DNA of 64,000 nt, from NCBI RefSeq assembly GCF_026017845.1, contig NZ_CP100416.1, positions 4,865,076 to 4,929,075 on the forward strand, written 5' to 3'. This DNA comes from Amycolatopsis mediterranei (lineage in GTDB: Bacteria; Actinomycetota; Actinomycetes; Mycobacteriales; Pseudonocardiaceae). This document shows, piece after piece, positions 8,072-16,051 of the stretch (position 1 is the first letter of the stretch; every line of letters starts with the position of its first letter). The notes beneath the pieces are model-generated. The model was not told the DNA's origin and did no database searches. It saw only the letters and a program-made list of their open reading frames with translations. The position numbers were made by a program, and so were the translations under genes.

Positions 8072-8587
8072 GTGATCAGCGTGATTCCGATCGAAGTGGT
8101 GGGAATGGCCGTTCCCGTGCCCGGTGAAGCGCCCCTCATGCTGCTTCGCGAGCCGGAGGGCGCGCGCCGCTGGCTGGCGATCATGATCGGGTACGGCGAG
8201 GCCGAGGCCCTCGTGCGGGCGCGGGAACAGATCGCGCAGCCGCGCCCGGGCACGATCGAGCTGCTCGGCGACGTGCTCGCCGCGTTCGGCCAGGGCCTCG
8301 CCGCGGTCGAGCTGACCGAGGTGCGGGACGGCATCTTCTACGCCGACCTCGTGCTCGCCTCGGGCACCCGCGTCTCGGCTCGCCCGAGCGACGCGGTCGC
8401 CCTCGGCCTGCGCCAGGGCGCGCCCATCCGCGTCGCCGAAGAGGTGCTGGACGTCGCGTCCGTGCAGCTCGAGGTCGAGCAGGAGACCGAAGGGCCGGCC
8501 GCCGACGTGCTGGACGCCGAGGCCGAGGTGGCCCGGTTCCGCGCCGAACTCGACGGTCTGCGGCCGGAGGACTTCGACGACCTGTAG
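8072..8587 (+). CDS. Bifunctional nuclease family (DUF151) protein
   Basis: A 171-residue member of the BFN/DUF151 family. Residues 1-130 contain the family's MLLREPEGARRWLAIMIG, LLGDVLAAFG, RDGIFYADLVL and RPSDAVALGLR segments; the last ~35 residues are an acidic tail. Plant and Arabidopsis BFN1 homologues have DNase and RNase activity; the mycobacterial homologue has been linked to stress survival, so a nuclease role is known for the family rather than shown here. GTG 8072 has GAG-containing sequence upstream and preserves the family N-terminus. The GGGTAC-type promoter at 8030 suggests induction by a general-stress sigma factor. Confidence 0.85.
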   Translation: MISVIPIEVVGMAVPVPGEAPLMLLREPEGARRWLAIMIGYGEAEALVRAREQIAQPRPGTIELLGDVLAAFGQGLAAVELTEVRDGIFYADLVLASGTRVSARPSDAVALGLRQGAPIRVAEEVLDVASVQLEVEQETEGPAADVLDAEAEVARFRAELDGLRPEDFDDL

Positions 8588-8664
8588 AAAGATTTCTCCC
8601 GTTGCCGATGAATCCGGGCGGCGGCACCGGTACACCCACCGGAAGCCGTCCGGACGGGAGAACG

Positions 8665-9633
8665 ATGCAGGACTTCGCGACGCGCACCGAACCGCACCGG
8701 CGTGAGCTGCTGGCGCACTGCTACCGCATGCTCGGCTCGGTCCACGAGGCCGAGGACCTGGTCCAGGAGACGCTCGTCCGCGCGTGGAAGGCGTGGGCGG
8801 GCTACGACCCCGCCCGCGCCTCGGTGCGCACCTGGCTCTACCGGATCGCCACCAACGCCTGCCTCACCGCACTCGAAGGACGGGCCCGGCGGCCGCTGCC
8901 GTCCGGGCTCGGCGGCCCGGCAGGCGACCCGGGCGCACCGCTGACGCCGTCGTTCGAAATCCCCTGGCTGCAGCCGTTCCCGGACGCCCGCCTCGACGAC
9001 CCCGGCCTGCGCCTGGCCCGCCGCGGCACACTCCGGCTGGCGCTGCTGGCGGCGATGCAGACCCTCCCGCCGAAGCAGCGCGCGGTGCTGATCCTGCGGG
9101 ACGTCCTGGAGTTCAGCGCGGCGGAAGTGGCCGGCTTCCTCGACACGACCCCGGCGGCGGTCAACAGCGCCCTGCAGCGCGCCCGCGCCGGACTAGGCGG
9201 CCTGTCGGCGGACGAGGTGCCCGAACCGGACGACACCGCGGTCGAAGCGGTCGTGGACCGCTACCTGCGTGCGTTCGAACGCGCCGACGTCGCCGGGCTC
9301 GTCGAACTGCTCACCGACGACGTCGTGATGGAGATGCCGCCGGTGCCGCTGTGGTTCCGGGGCCGCGGTGACTACGGCCGGTTCCTGGAGCGGCTGTTCG
9401 GGATGCGCGGCCCGGAGTGGCGCATGACCCGCACGGCCGCCAACGGACGGCCCGCGCTCGCGGCCTACTGCCGCGACGACGCCGGGGGGTTCCGGCTGCA
9501 CACCCTGCAGGTGCTCGCCGTGCGGGAGGGGCAGGTCGCGCACAACGTCGTGTTCGCCGACGCGGACGTCCTGGCGCTGTTCGACCTCCCGGCCGCTCAG
9601 CCGGCGGCGCGCGCTTCCGAGGGACGGCCGTAG
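8665..9633 (+). CDS. Sigma-70 factor with SnoaL-like C-terminal domain
   Basis: A 322-residue ECF-type sigma factor of the TIGR02960/SigX5-like group. Region 2 (about 10-75) has ELLAHCYRMLGSVHEAEDLV and RTWLYRIATNACL; region 4 (about 125-185) has MQTLPPKQRAVLILRDVLEFSAAEVAGFLD with NSALQRAR. A SnoaL/NTF2-like domain (about 195-310; VVDRYLRAFERADVAGLVELL) replaces a separate anti-sigma factor. In related ECF41/ECF56 groups the tail modulates activity. ATG 8665 follows CGGGAG; the 21-residue upstream extension is Gly/Pro-rich. No adjacent anti-sigma gene exists. The 3' end overlaps the convergent DUF2087 gene by 37 bases. Confidence 0.88.
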   Translation: MQDFATRTEPHRRELLAHCYRMLGSVHEAEDLVQETLVRAWKAWAGYDPARASVRTWLYRIATNACLTALEGRARRPLPSGLGGPAGDPGAPLTPSFEIPWLQPFPDARLDDPGLRLARRGTLRLALLAAMQTLPPKQRAVLILRDVLEFSAAEVAGFLDTTPAAVNSALQRARAGLGGLSADEVPEPDDTAVEAVVDRYLRAFERADVAGLVELLTDDVVMEMPPVPLWFRGRGDYGRFLERLFGMRGPEWRMTRTAANGRPALAAYCRDDAGGFRLHTLQVLAVREGQVAHNVVFADADVLALFDLPAAQPAARASEGRP

Positions 9634-10076
9634 GCGCCGCCGTCGCTGCTGCGCTGCAGGAGGCCGTCGTCGACGAGGTAGCGGCGGAGCGTCGCGTGGT
9701 CGTCGTGGACCATCGAGAGCTTCTCGCGGACGTCCTGCTCGCTGTAGAGCCGGCCGGGTTCGAAGCGCTCGGCGAGGTAGGCCAGCAGCAGCTGCCGCCG
9801 CTTGCCCGAATGCGGGATCGAGACGAGCCGTCCGTGGCGGAAGAGCGCGTCGAGCGGATCGACCGGGGCCTTGGCGAGTGCGTCGCGGAACACCGACGGC
9901 ACGGCCCGGTAGCGGCCCTCGGCCTCGGTGACGAGTCCCGCGTCGACGAGCCGCTTGGCGAGCTTGGCCGAAGCGTGGGACGCCTCGAGGCCGTCGGGAG
10001 CGGTGCAGATGCGGGCGAACAGCTGGAGCCGGTCGGGGTCCGCGAGGGCGGAGACCAGCGCTTCCGGTGCGGCCAT
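9597..10076 (-). CDS. DUF2087 domain transcription-regulator-like protein
   Basis: A 159-residue protein. The N-terminal half (about 1-75) resembles an ArsR-like winged helix (ALVSALADPDRLQLFARI). The C-terminal half is a DUF2087 domain with SGKRRQLLLAYLAERFEPG, EQDVREKLSMVHDDHATLRRYLVD and the closing DGGAYGR. DUF2087 is usually fused to HTH domains, so a DNA-binding regulatory role is likely, though its targets are unknown. ATG 10076 matches the family N-terminus. It is divergent from the acyl-AMP ligase cassette (70-base gap), making that cassette a possible target. The tail overlaps the sigma factor gene on the other strand. Confidence 0.8.
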   Translation of the reverse strand: MAAPEALVSALADPDRLQLFARICTAPDGLEASHASAKLAKRLVDAGLVTEAEGRYRAVPSVFRDALAKAPVDPLDALFRHGRLVSIPHSGKRRQLLLAYLAERFEPGRLYSEQDVREKLSMVHDDHATLRRYLVDDGLLQRSSDGGAYGRPSEARAAG

Positions 10077-10133
10077 GGTCTGCGACCGTACCCGCGCCCC
10101 GCCCCGGGGGTGAACCGGGTTTCGGCGGGCCGG

Positions 10134-10139
10134 TAGGTT
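10134..10139 (+). promoter_or_regulatory. -10 box of the FAAL-ACP-EspC cassette
   Basis: TAGGTT at 10134-10139 ends 7 bases before GTG 10147, the spacing expected for a leaderless transcript starting at the GTG. No convincing -35 and no Shine-Dalgarno are visible. The next promoter-like sequence on this strand is far downstream, so the five genes to 16051 are probably one transcript. Confidence 0.45.
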
Positions 10140-10146
10140 GCCCAGC

Positions 10147-11787
10147 GTGCCTCGTCCGACCGCGCCGGCGACCGTGCCCGAGGCCGTGCTGCGCACCTCG
10201 ATCGTGGAGTGCCTGTTCGCCCGCGCCGGTGATGAACGCCCTTTGTTCACCCACCAGGACTACGTTCGCGGCGTGGAGCACACGCTGACGTGGGCGGAGT
10301 TCGCCGCCCGGGTCCGGGTGGTGGCGGGCGAGCTGCGCCGGGTGGCCGAGCCGGGGGAGCGCGTCGCCGTCCTCGCGGGCCAGGAACTCGCCTACCCGCT
10401 GGCGTTCTTCGGCGCGCTGGCCGCCGGCCTGGTCGCCGTCCCGCTGATGGCGCCGTCCAGCCCCGCGCAGGCCGGGCGGCTCGCCGGAGTCCTCGCCGAC
10501 AGCGGTGCGCGGGTGTGGCTGACGTCGTCGGCCGCGGCGCCGGGACTGCCCGCGCACGAAAGCGTCGTGGTGGTCGACGAGCTCAGCGGGCCCGGCGCCG
10601 ATCCGGTGCCGGTGACGCCGGACAGCCCCGCCTACCTGCAGTACACGTCCGGCTCGACGCGCGAGCCGGCCGGTGCGGTGATCCCGCACCGCGCGATCGT
10701 CGCCGCCTGCTGGCAGGGCAGCCTCGCGTACGCCGTCGACGAGGGCAGCACCTGCGCGGGCTGGATCCCGTTCTTCCACGACATGGGCCTGATCCAGCTG
10801 CTGTGCCTGCCCGTCTTCGCCGGCGGCCGGTCGGTGTTCATGGCGCCGGCCGAGTTCGTGCACCGGCCGGCGCGCTGGCTGCGGCAGCTCGCCGGGTACC
10901 CGGCGGTGTTCACCGCCGCGCCGAACTTCGCCTACGACCTCGCCGCCGACGCCGACACCGGCGAGGACCTCGACCTGTCGGACGTCCGGGTCGCGTTGAA
11001 CGGCAGCGAACCCGTCCGGCCGCGCACGATCGAGCGCTTCCACGAGGTGTTCGGGCCACGCGGGTTCCGGCGGGAGGCGCACCGGCCGTCGTACGGGCTC
11101 GCCGAAGCCACCGTGTACGTCGCGAGCGCGGGCGAAGAAGGGCCGCGTGGCGCGGTGTTCGACCGCGAAGCCCTCGCGCAGGGCCGGGCCGTCGAAACCG
11201 ACGGCGGGCAGGAGCTCGTGTCCGTCGGCCGTCCGGTCGGGCAGCTCGTCCGGATCGTCCAGGACGGCCGGGAGCAGCCCGAAGGCCTGGTCGGCGAGAT
11301 CTGGGTGCACGGCCCGAACGTCGCGGACGGCTACTGGGGCCGCGGCGACGCCACGGCGTTCGGGGCCGAGCTCGACGGCCTCGCCGGCTGGCTGCGCACC
11401 GGCGACCTCGGTGTCCTGCACCGCGGCGACCTGTACGTCACCGGACGGCTCAAGGACCTCATCGTCATCGACGGCCGCAATTTCCACCCGCAGGACATCG
11501 AAGCGGCGGCCGGGGAGGCCCACCCGGCGGTCCGCCGCGACCGCGTCGCCGCGTTCGGCGTGTCCGACGAGGAAGGCGAGGGTGCGGTGGTGGTGGCGGA
11601 GCGGGCGCGCGGCGCCGAAGCCGACGATCGGGAGGTCACCCGGGCGGTGCTGCGCGCGGTGTCACGCGAACACGGTCTCACGCTGCGCGCGGTACGTCTG
11701 GTCCCTTCCGGTGGACTTCCGCGCACATCGAGCGGCAAGGTCGCCCGGTCGGCCGCGAAAGCACGTTATGGTGGCGACCGTGGGTGA
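10147..11787 (+). CDS. Fatty acyl-AMP ligase (FAAL-type, FadD-like)
   Basis: A 546-residue adenylate-forming enzyme. It should activate a fatty acid with ATP and pass it as acyl-adenylate to an acyl carrier protein. Visible motifs: QYTSGSTREPAGAVIPHR (A3), GWIPFFHDMGL (typical FAAL form of A4), YGLAEATVY (A5), GWLRTGDLG (A7), DLIVIDGRNFHPQDIE (A8) and TSSGKVARSAAK with the catalytic lysine (A10). The HDMGLI and NFHPQDIE forms favour FAAL over CoA ligase. GTG 10147 suits the leaderless promoter; a TTG at 10138 is less likely. The end overlaps the ACP gene by 20 bases, giving translational coupling. No PKS or NRPS is adjacent, so the acyl group's destination is unknown. Confidence 0.9.
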   Translation: MPRPTAPATVPEAVLRTSIVECLFARAGDERPLFTHQDYVRGVEHTLTWAEFAARVRVVAGELRRVAEPGERVAVLAGQELAYPLAFFGALAAGLVAVPLMAPSSPAQAGRLAGVLADSGARVWLTSSAAAPGLPAHESVVVVDELSGPGADPVPVTPDSPAYLQYTSGSTREPAGAVIPHRAIVAACWQGSLAYAVDEGSTCAGWIPFFHDMGLIQLLCLPVFAGGRSVFMAPAEFVHRPARWLRQLAGYPAVFTAAPNFAYDLAADADTGEDLDLSDVRVALNGSEPVRPRTIERFHEVFGPRGFRREAHRPSYGLAEATVYVASAGEEGPRGAVFDREALAQGRAVETDGGQELVSVGRPVGQLVRIVQDGREQPEGLVGEIWVHGPNVADGYWGRGDATAFGAELDGLAGWLRTGDLGVLHRGDLYVTGRLKDLIVIDGRNFHPQDIEAAAGEAHPAVRRDRVAAFGVSDEEGEGAVVVAERARGAEADDREVTRAVLRAVSREHGLTLRAVRLVPSGGLPRTSSGKVARSAAKARYGGDRG

Positions 11788-12043
11788 TCACCGCGCCGAG
11801 GTCACGAAGGTCGTCTGCGACACCTTCCGGCTCGACCCGGCTCTCGTCGAGCCCGACGCGCCCCTGGAGGAGCTGGGCATCGACTCGAAGGGGCGGATCA
11901 AGCTGCTGGCGGCGCTGGAGATCTATTACGGGGTGACGATCGACCTGGACCGGCTGGACCGGTTCACCGACGTGGGATCCGTGGCCGGGGTGCTCGCGGA
12001 AGCACTGGGAACTCGAGGATCTTCAGGAGAGGCGCTGAAATGA
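11768..12043 (+). CDS. Acyl carrier protein
   Basis: A 91-residue carrier protein with the four-helix pattern and the phosphopantetheine site LEELGIDSKGRIKLL. Ser40 would carry the cofactor; the usual DSL is DSK here, a modest departure. It overlaps the acyl-AMP ligase by 20 bases and the EspC-like gene by ATGA (12040-12043), so it is almost surely the ligase's partner. ATG 11768 is chosen; GTG starts at 11771 and 11780 are alternatives that would shorten the protein by 1 or 4 residues. What receives the acyl chain from this ACP is not apparent in the window. Confidence 0.88.
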   Translation: MVATVGDHRAEVTKVVCDTFRLDPALVEPDAPLEELGIDSKGRIKLLAALEIYYGVTIDLDRLDRFTDVGSVAGVLAEALGTRGSSGEALK

Positions 12044-12357
12044 GCGGCGGGGGGTACACCGCGACGACCGAGGCGTTGTCGGCGGCGTCCAAGACCATCG
12101 GGGACCTGGCGGAAAACCTGCTGGACGACAACCCGGACCTGCAGACACCGCAGGTGACGGCGGAGAAGTTCGGCCGGGCGCACGGCGCCCACGCGGCCAA
12201 GTACACCGCCGGCGCACAGGCGCTGTGGGCCGCGGTTTCCGGCTACAGCAGCACACTCGGCTCGTTCGGCACGAACCTCGGGACCGCCGGCTCGACCTAC
12301 GGCGCCAACGAAAACAACCAGGCGGGTGCGATCACGAACGCCGGGGGCACGCTCTGA
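12040..12357 (+). CDS. EspC-like (DUF2580) type VII secretion target
   Basis: A 105-residue helical protein of the EspC/'excreted virulence factor' class: an amphipathic N-terminal half (TEALSAASKTIGDLAENL), a central AHGAHAAKYTAGAQALWAAVSGYSSTLGSF, and a glycine/asparagine-rich tail. No signal peptide is present, as expected for ESX substrates, which are exported as paired helical hairpins. There is no classic WXG in this protein, but the downstream gene has WSG and could be the partner. Start and stop overlap both neighbours (ATGA with the ACP, TGATG with 12357). No ESX core genes (eccC, eccD, mycP) are in the window, so export would use machinery elsewhere. Confidence 0.75.
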   Translation: MSGGGYTATTEALSAASKTIGDLAENLLDDNPDLQTPQVTAEKFGRAHGAHAAKYTAGAQALWAAVSGYSSTLGSFGTNLGTAGSTYGANENNQAGAITNAGGTL

Positions 12358-15300
12358 TGGCCGAAAAGAAGAAGTGGTCCGACGTCAAGGCGCTGCTCGA
12401 CGACCCGAGCGTGCCGCCGGGGCAGAAGAGCGCGCTGATCAGCAGCTGGCTGCGGGAAAACCCGCCACCGCCGCCGTTCCTGGCCGACCAGGAACCGGAC
12501 GAGATCAAGCAGAAGCGGGCCGAAGCCGAGAAGTACGCGCACGCCTACGCCGCGAACCCGCTGTTCGCCGGCCAATCGGTCGACGAGGCCTACGACAAGG
12601 CCAAGGCGAGCGGCGACCAGAACAGCTACAACGAGGACCAGGAAAAGAAAGCTGTCGACGACGGCAAGAAGAAGCTCGACGGGACGCAGCCGCCTGCGGC
12701 CGGCGACGACAGCGGAGCCGGCGCCACCGGGACGAAGACGTCCGACGAGATCTTCGACGCCGCCGCGCCCGCGCTGAAGCTGTTCGAGACGTTCGGTTCG
12801 CTGCTGGCGAAGATCCCGGCCGACTGCCGCGGCAACACCCGCGCGCTCGACCTCGACAAGGACATCCGGGCGCCGTTCGACGAGCAGCGCGGGATCAGTT
12901 TCGCCGACTTCGTCGCGGACGCCGGGCACTTCAAGCGCGGCTCGGAGACGGTGGACCGGACGGAGCAGGACACCGGCTCGCAGCTGGGCACCCTGTTCGG
13001 CAGCTGGAGCGGCGCGGGTGCCGATGCCGCGTCGGACACCTACAACGAGAAGATCCAGCCGAAGGCGGCGAAGCTGTCCCAGACGCTCGGCAACGCGAGC
13101 GAAGCGACGCTGAAGACCGCCACGACGGTGTTCCAGCTGTGCAAGGGCAAGGCCGACGCCGTCATCGGGATGTACACCGACCTGGTCGGCAAGGCCGACT
13201 ACACGATGGCGCAGAAGGTCATCGCCGTCGCCAACGGCGAGCACGGCAACGAAAAGGACCTCGCCCAGATCGCGGGCTGGATGGACCTGAACTTCGGGAC
13301 GAACCTGGTCAAGACGCTCAACGACCAGGGCTGCTGCGACGGCGACGAGATCAAGAAGCACGGCCAGGACCTGGCCAAGCAGTGGGTGCAGAACCAGTTC
13401 AACCCCGACATGTGGGACCGGCTGTACCAGGGGTTCGCGAAGACCTGCAAGGACACGAAAGACCTCGTCGACCAGGCGTACGACGCGCTCGACAAGGTGA
13501 TGGGCGGGATCCGCAACGAGTTCGAAGGCGTTTCGCTGCCCGGCGGGTCCGGCACTCCGGGTGGGTCCGGGAGCGGGGGGTCCGGGACGGCCGGCGGCTC
13601 CGGCGGCGGTGCCGGTGGTTCGGGCGGCGGGTCCGGTTCGGGCGGGTCCGGCGGCGGTTCGGGCTCGGGTTCCGGATCTGGTTCGGGCTCCGGATCCGGC
13701 GGTTCGGGTTCGGGTTCGGGGGGCGGCGGAGGTGGCGGTCAGGTGCCGCCGATCCCCGACACGAGCGCGGGGGCCGGTGCGTCGGGCGGGGGTTCGGGGG
13801 CCGGTGGCGGCTCGGGGACCGACCTGCCCAGCGGCACCGGCGGCGGCAGCGGCTCGGGCTCCGGCAGCGGCTCGGGAGCGGGCGGCGGTGGTGGTCAGGT
13901 CCCGCCGATCCCGGACGGGTCCACGTCGTCGGGTGGCGGCTCCGCGGGTGGTGGTTCCGGTGGCGGTGGCTCGGATTCACCGGGCGGCCAGGACGACGGC
14001 TCCGCGGCGGAGGCGGCCAAGCAGCAGGCCGCGGAAGCAGCCAAGCAGCAGGCCGCGGAGGCGGAGGCGGCGGCGAAGAAGAAAGCCTCCGACGCGCTGA
14101 AGGAGTTCAGCGGCCCGGGAATCCAGACGGATTCCGGGGCCGGCCTCGGCTCGGGTGGCGGCTCGGGCTCCGGCGGGGGGTCGGGCTCCGGCGGTGGTTC
14201 GGGGCCGGGCTCCGACAGCACGGCACCGTCGTCGATGACGCCGCCGCCCGACAGCGGCCAGGACGCCGCGGCCGCGGCTGCCGAAGCGGCGAAGAAGAAG
14301 GCCGCGGAGGCGCTGAAGGAGTTCAGCGGTCCGGGTATCGAGACGGAGTCCGGCGGCGGTGCGGGCGGTGGTTCCGGTTCGGGCTCGGGTGGCAGTGACC
14401 CGGGCTCGGGCTCCGGGGATGACGTCAAGGCCGGGGCCGAGCAGGCGGCCGAGGCGGCGAAGAAGAAGGCCGCGGATGCGCTGAAGGAGTTCAGCGGTCC
14501 GGGCATCCAGACGGAGTCCGGTGGTGGCGCGGGCGGCGGTTCGGGTTCGGGTGGCAGTGACCCGGGCTCGGGCGAAGACGGCGACGGCAAGGCCGGGGCC
14601 GAACAAGCCGCGGAGGACGCGAAGAAGAAGGCCGCGGACGCGCTGAAGGAGTTCGGCGGCCCGGGCATCGAGACGGATCCCGGTGGCAAGCCCGACGGCC
14701 TGCTCGGCGGCGACGACGACCGGGACGTCCTGAAGGTCAAGCAGGGCGACAAGACCTTCGAGATGACCGAGCCGGACCACGACGGCAAGATGGACATCAA
14801 GGTCGGCGACGGTCCCGGCGAACCGAAGGACTTCAAGCTCGACTGGTCCGACGACGGCAAGGCCGCCGACGGCAAGCCCGCCGATGGTCCACAAGGGACG
14901 GACGCGGACCCCTACCGCCCCGGCCCGGACGGCAAGATCCACATCCACGACGGCGGCCTCGAGATCACCGCCGAGCGTCCCGACGGGCCGGACGGCCCGA
15001 CGACGGTGACCGTCGACGACGGCAAGGGCACCCCGACGACGTACACGTTGGGCGAAGACGACAAGCCGGAAGGCGCCCTCGGCGACACTCCCGAGAAGCG
15101 GATCGACGACCTGCCCACCCACCGGGGCACCCTCGAGGACCTCGCGTCCCACGACGGCGGCGCTCCCGGTGCCCACCACGGCGGCTCGGACCACGACGGC
15201 GGACACGCGCCCGGCGACACCGGCGGCTCCCACCACGGCTCCGGAGACGGTTCCGCCGGCGGCGCGCACGCCGGTGGCGGCGGTGGGGGCGCCCACCACG

Positions 15301-15677
15301 GCCTCTCGACAGCCGGGATCGGCGGCGGCGCCCACGCCGGCTTCTCGAGCGCCGGCTTCGACGGCGTCGCCGGGCTCGGTGACACCCCCGTCTCCGGCGG
15401 CGCGCACTCCGGCGCCGCCGCGCAGCCGCAGCCCGCGGCGGCCTTCGCGTCGGCTTCCGGCGCGCCCGGTGCACCCGGGTCGTCCGGCTCGTCGATGTCC
15501 GGGATGCCCGGCATGGGCGCCATGGGTGGCCACGGCGGCGGCGGTGGGGGCGACACCGAACGCCGCTCGTCCGCCTACCGCATCGACGGCGCCGTCTTCG
15601 ACAACCTCGGTGAGCCCGGGCGGCGGATCATCGGTTCCCTGGACGACGAAGACCCGCCGTCCGCCCGGACCAGGTAG
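12357..15677 (+). CDS. Large WXG-like protein with Gly/Ser and KKKA-ALKEF repeats
   Basis: A 1106-residue protein without signal peptide or membrane helix. Residues 1-120 are charged and helical; about 130-390 form a helical WXG100-like region with FGSWSGAGADAASD (W217-S-G219), and paired cysteines (C326, C327). Residues about 395-560 are Gly/Ser-rich with two GGGGQVPPIPD motifs. Then come four copies of an AAKKKA-(2)-ALKEFSGPGI-(Q/E)T unit (lysines at 574, 646, 702, 756). About 785-930 is an acidic, possibly β-rich domain; 935-1060 is Gly/His-rich; the last 40 residues are conserved-looking (YRIDGAVFDNL). It resembles a T7SS-linked surface or scaffold protein. Not a recognised toxin; function unknown. 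Confidence 0.7.
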   Translation: MAEKKKWSDVKALLDDPSVPPGQKSALISSWLRENPPPPPFLADQEPDEIKQKRAEAEKYAHAYAANPLFAGQSVDEAYDKAKASGDQNSYNEDQEKKAVDDGKKKLDGTQPPAAGDDSGAGATGTKTSDEIFDAAAPALKLFETFGSLLAKIPADCRGNTRALDLDKDIRAPFDEQRGISFADFVADAGHFKRGSETVDRTEQDTGSQLGTLFGSWSGAGADAASDTYNEKIQPKAAKLSQTLGNASEATLKTATTVFQLCKGKADAVIGMYTDLVGKADYTMAQKVIAVANGEHGNEKDLAQIAGWMDLNFGTNLVKTLNDQGCCDGDEIKKHGQDLAKQWVQNQFNPDMWDRLYQGFAKTCKDTKDLVDQAYDALDKVMGGIRNEFEGVSLPGGSGTPGGSGSGGSGTAGGSGGGAGGSGGGSGSGGSGGGSGSGSGSGSGSGSGGSGSGSGGGGGGGQVPPIPDTSAGAGASGGGSGAGGGSGTDLPSGTGGGSGSGSGSGSGAGGGGGQVPPIPDGSTSSGGGSAGGGSGGGGSDSPGGQDDGSAAEAAKQQAAEAAKQQAAEAEAAAKKKASDALKEFSGPGIQTDSGAGLGSGGGSGSGGGSGSGGGSGPGSDSTAPSSMTPPPDSGQDAAAAAAEAAKKKAAEALKEFSGPGIETESGGGAGGGSGSGSGGSDPGSGSGDDVKAGAEQAAEAAKKKAADALKEFSGPGIQTESGGGAGGGSGSGGSDPGSGEDGDGKAGAEQAAEDAKKKAADALKEFGGPGIETDPGGKPDGLLGGDDDRDVLKVKQGDKTFEMTEPDHDGKMDIKVGDGPGEPKDFKLDWSDDGKAADGKPADGPQGTDADPYRPGPDGKIHIHDGGLEITAERPDGPDGPTTVTVDDGKGTPTTYTLGEDDKPEGALGDTPEKRIDDLPTHRGTLEDLASHDGGAPGAHHGGSDHDGGHAPGDTGGSHHGSGDGSAGGAHAGGGGGGAHHGLSTAGIGGGAHAGFSSAGFDGVAGLGDTPVSGGAHSGAAAQPQPAAAFASASGAPGAPGSSGSSMSGMPGMGAMGGHGGGGGGDTERRSSAYRIDGAVFDNLGEPGRRIIGSLDDEDPPSARTR
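13540..13980 (+). repeat. Gly/Ser-coding low-complexity tract with duplicated PPIPD motif
   Basis: About 440 bases of GGT/GGC/TCG/TCC codons encode a Gly/Ser linker. The sequence encoding GGQVPPIPD occurs twice (about 13734-13762 and 13889-13917), so the tract looks like a duplicated linker-plus-motif unit. Slippage makes it prone to length variation. Confidence 0.7.
14058..14690 (+). repeat. Four tandem protein-coding repeats (KKKA-ALKEFSGPGI units)
   Basis: Four copies of a coding repeat begin at lysine codons 14076, 14292, 14460 and 14622. Each encodes a short Ala/Lys helix, the core ALKEF(S/G)GPGI and a Gly/Ser linker. Spacing is 216, 168 and 162 bases; the last two units are the closest in length. 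This points to in-gene duplication. Confidence 0.8.
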
Positions 15678-15685
15678 GAGGACGC

Positions 15686-16051
15686 ATGACCGACATCGCC
15701 GGGATGCGGGCCGAGCTCGACGGCCTCGTCCGCGAACAGGCCGATCGCCGTGCCCTGCGCGAACAGCAGGGCGAGGAGATCAAGGCCCGGTCCCACGAGT
15801 ACATGACCAAGCAGGTCCAGGCGGCGGAGCGGTACGTCCAGCACGTCCGGGAAATGGCCCAGCGCAAGACCAAGTCGGGCTGGAGCACCGACCGGTCGCA
15901 CGCCGAACCGGCGTCCGCCTTCGACGCGGAGGCGTATCCGGGCCCCGGCGGGTTCGAACCGGCGCGGCGGCCGGGGCGGGACGAGCCGCGGGGCGCCCGC
16001 CGGCCCCGCACCGCCGCCGAAGAGGAAGAGGACTTCAACAACCCTTGGTGA
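15686..16051 (+). CDS. Small charged coiled-coil protein, end of T7SS-like cassette
   Basis: A 121-residue protein with no recognised family. Residues 1-60 are predicted helical and highly charged (MRAELDGLVREQADRRALRE, then QAAERYVQHVREMAQRK), consistent with a coiled coil; 61-121 is Pro/Gly/Arg-rich and ends EEEEDFNNPW. It follows the large repeat protein by 8 bases with a strong AGGAGG, so it is probably made in high amounts from the same transcript. A chaperone or partner of the EspC-like or WXG-like protein is a reasonable guess, not evidence. The end overlaps the convergent methyltransferase by 17 bases. Confidence 0.7.
   Translation: MTDIAGMRAELDGLVREQADRRALREQQGEEIKARSHEYMTKQVQAAERYVQHVREMAQRKTKSGWSTDRSHAEPASAFDAEAYPGPGGFEPARRPGRDEPRGARRPRTAAEEEEDFNNPW

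Noticed and set aside
9193..11523. A 776-aa minus-strand ORF opposite the acyl-AMP ligase
   Set aside because: The opposite strand has all FAAL motifs; this frame is a shadow typical of high-GC DNA.
10147..11787. Long-chain acyl-CoA synthetase
   Set aside because: The HDMGL/NFHPQDIE motif forms and the coupled ACP favour acyl-AMP ligase.
13540..15600. Gly/Ser codon-rich tract as CRISPR or non-coding satellite
   Set aside because: The repeats vary in length, keep the reading frame and encode Lys/Ala helices plus linkers; there are no spacers.
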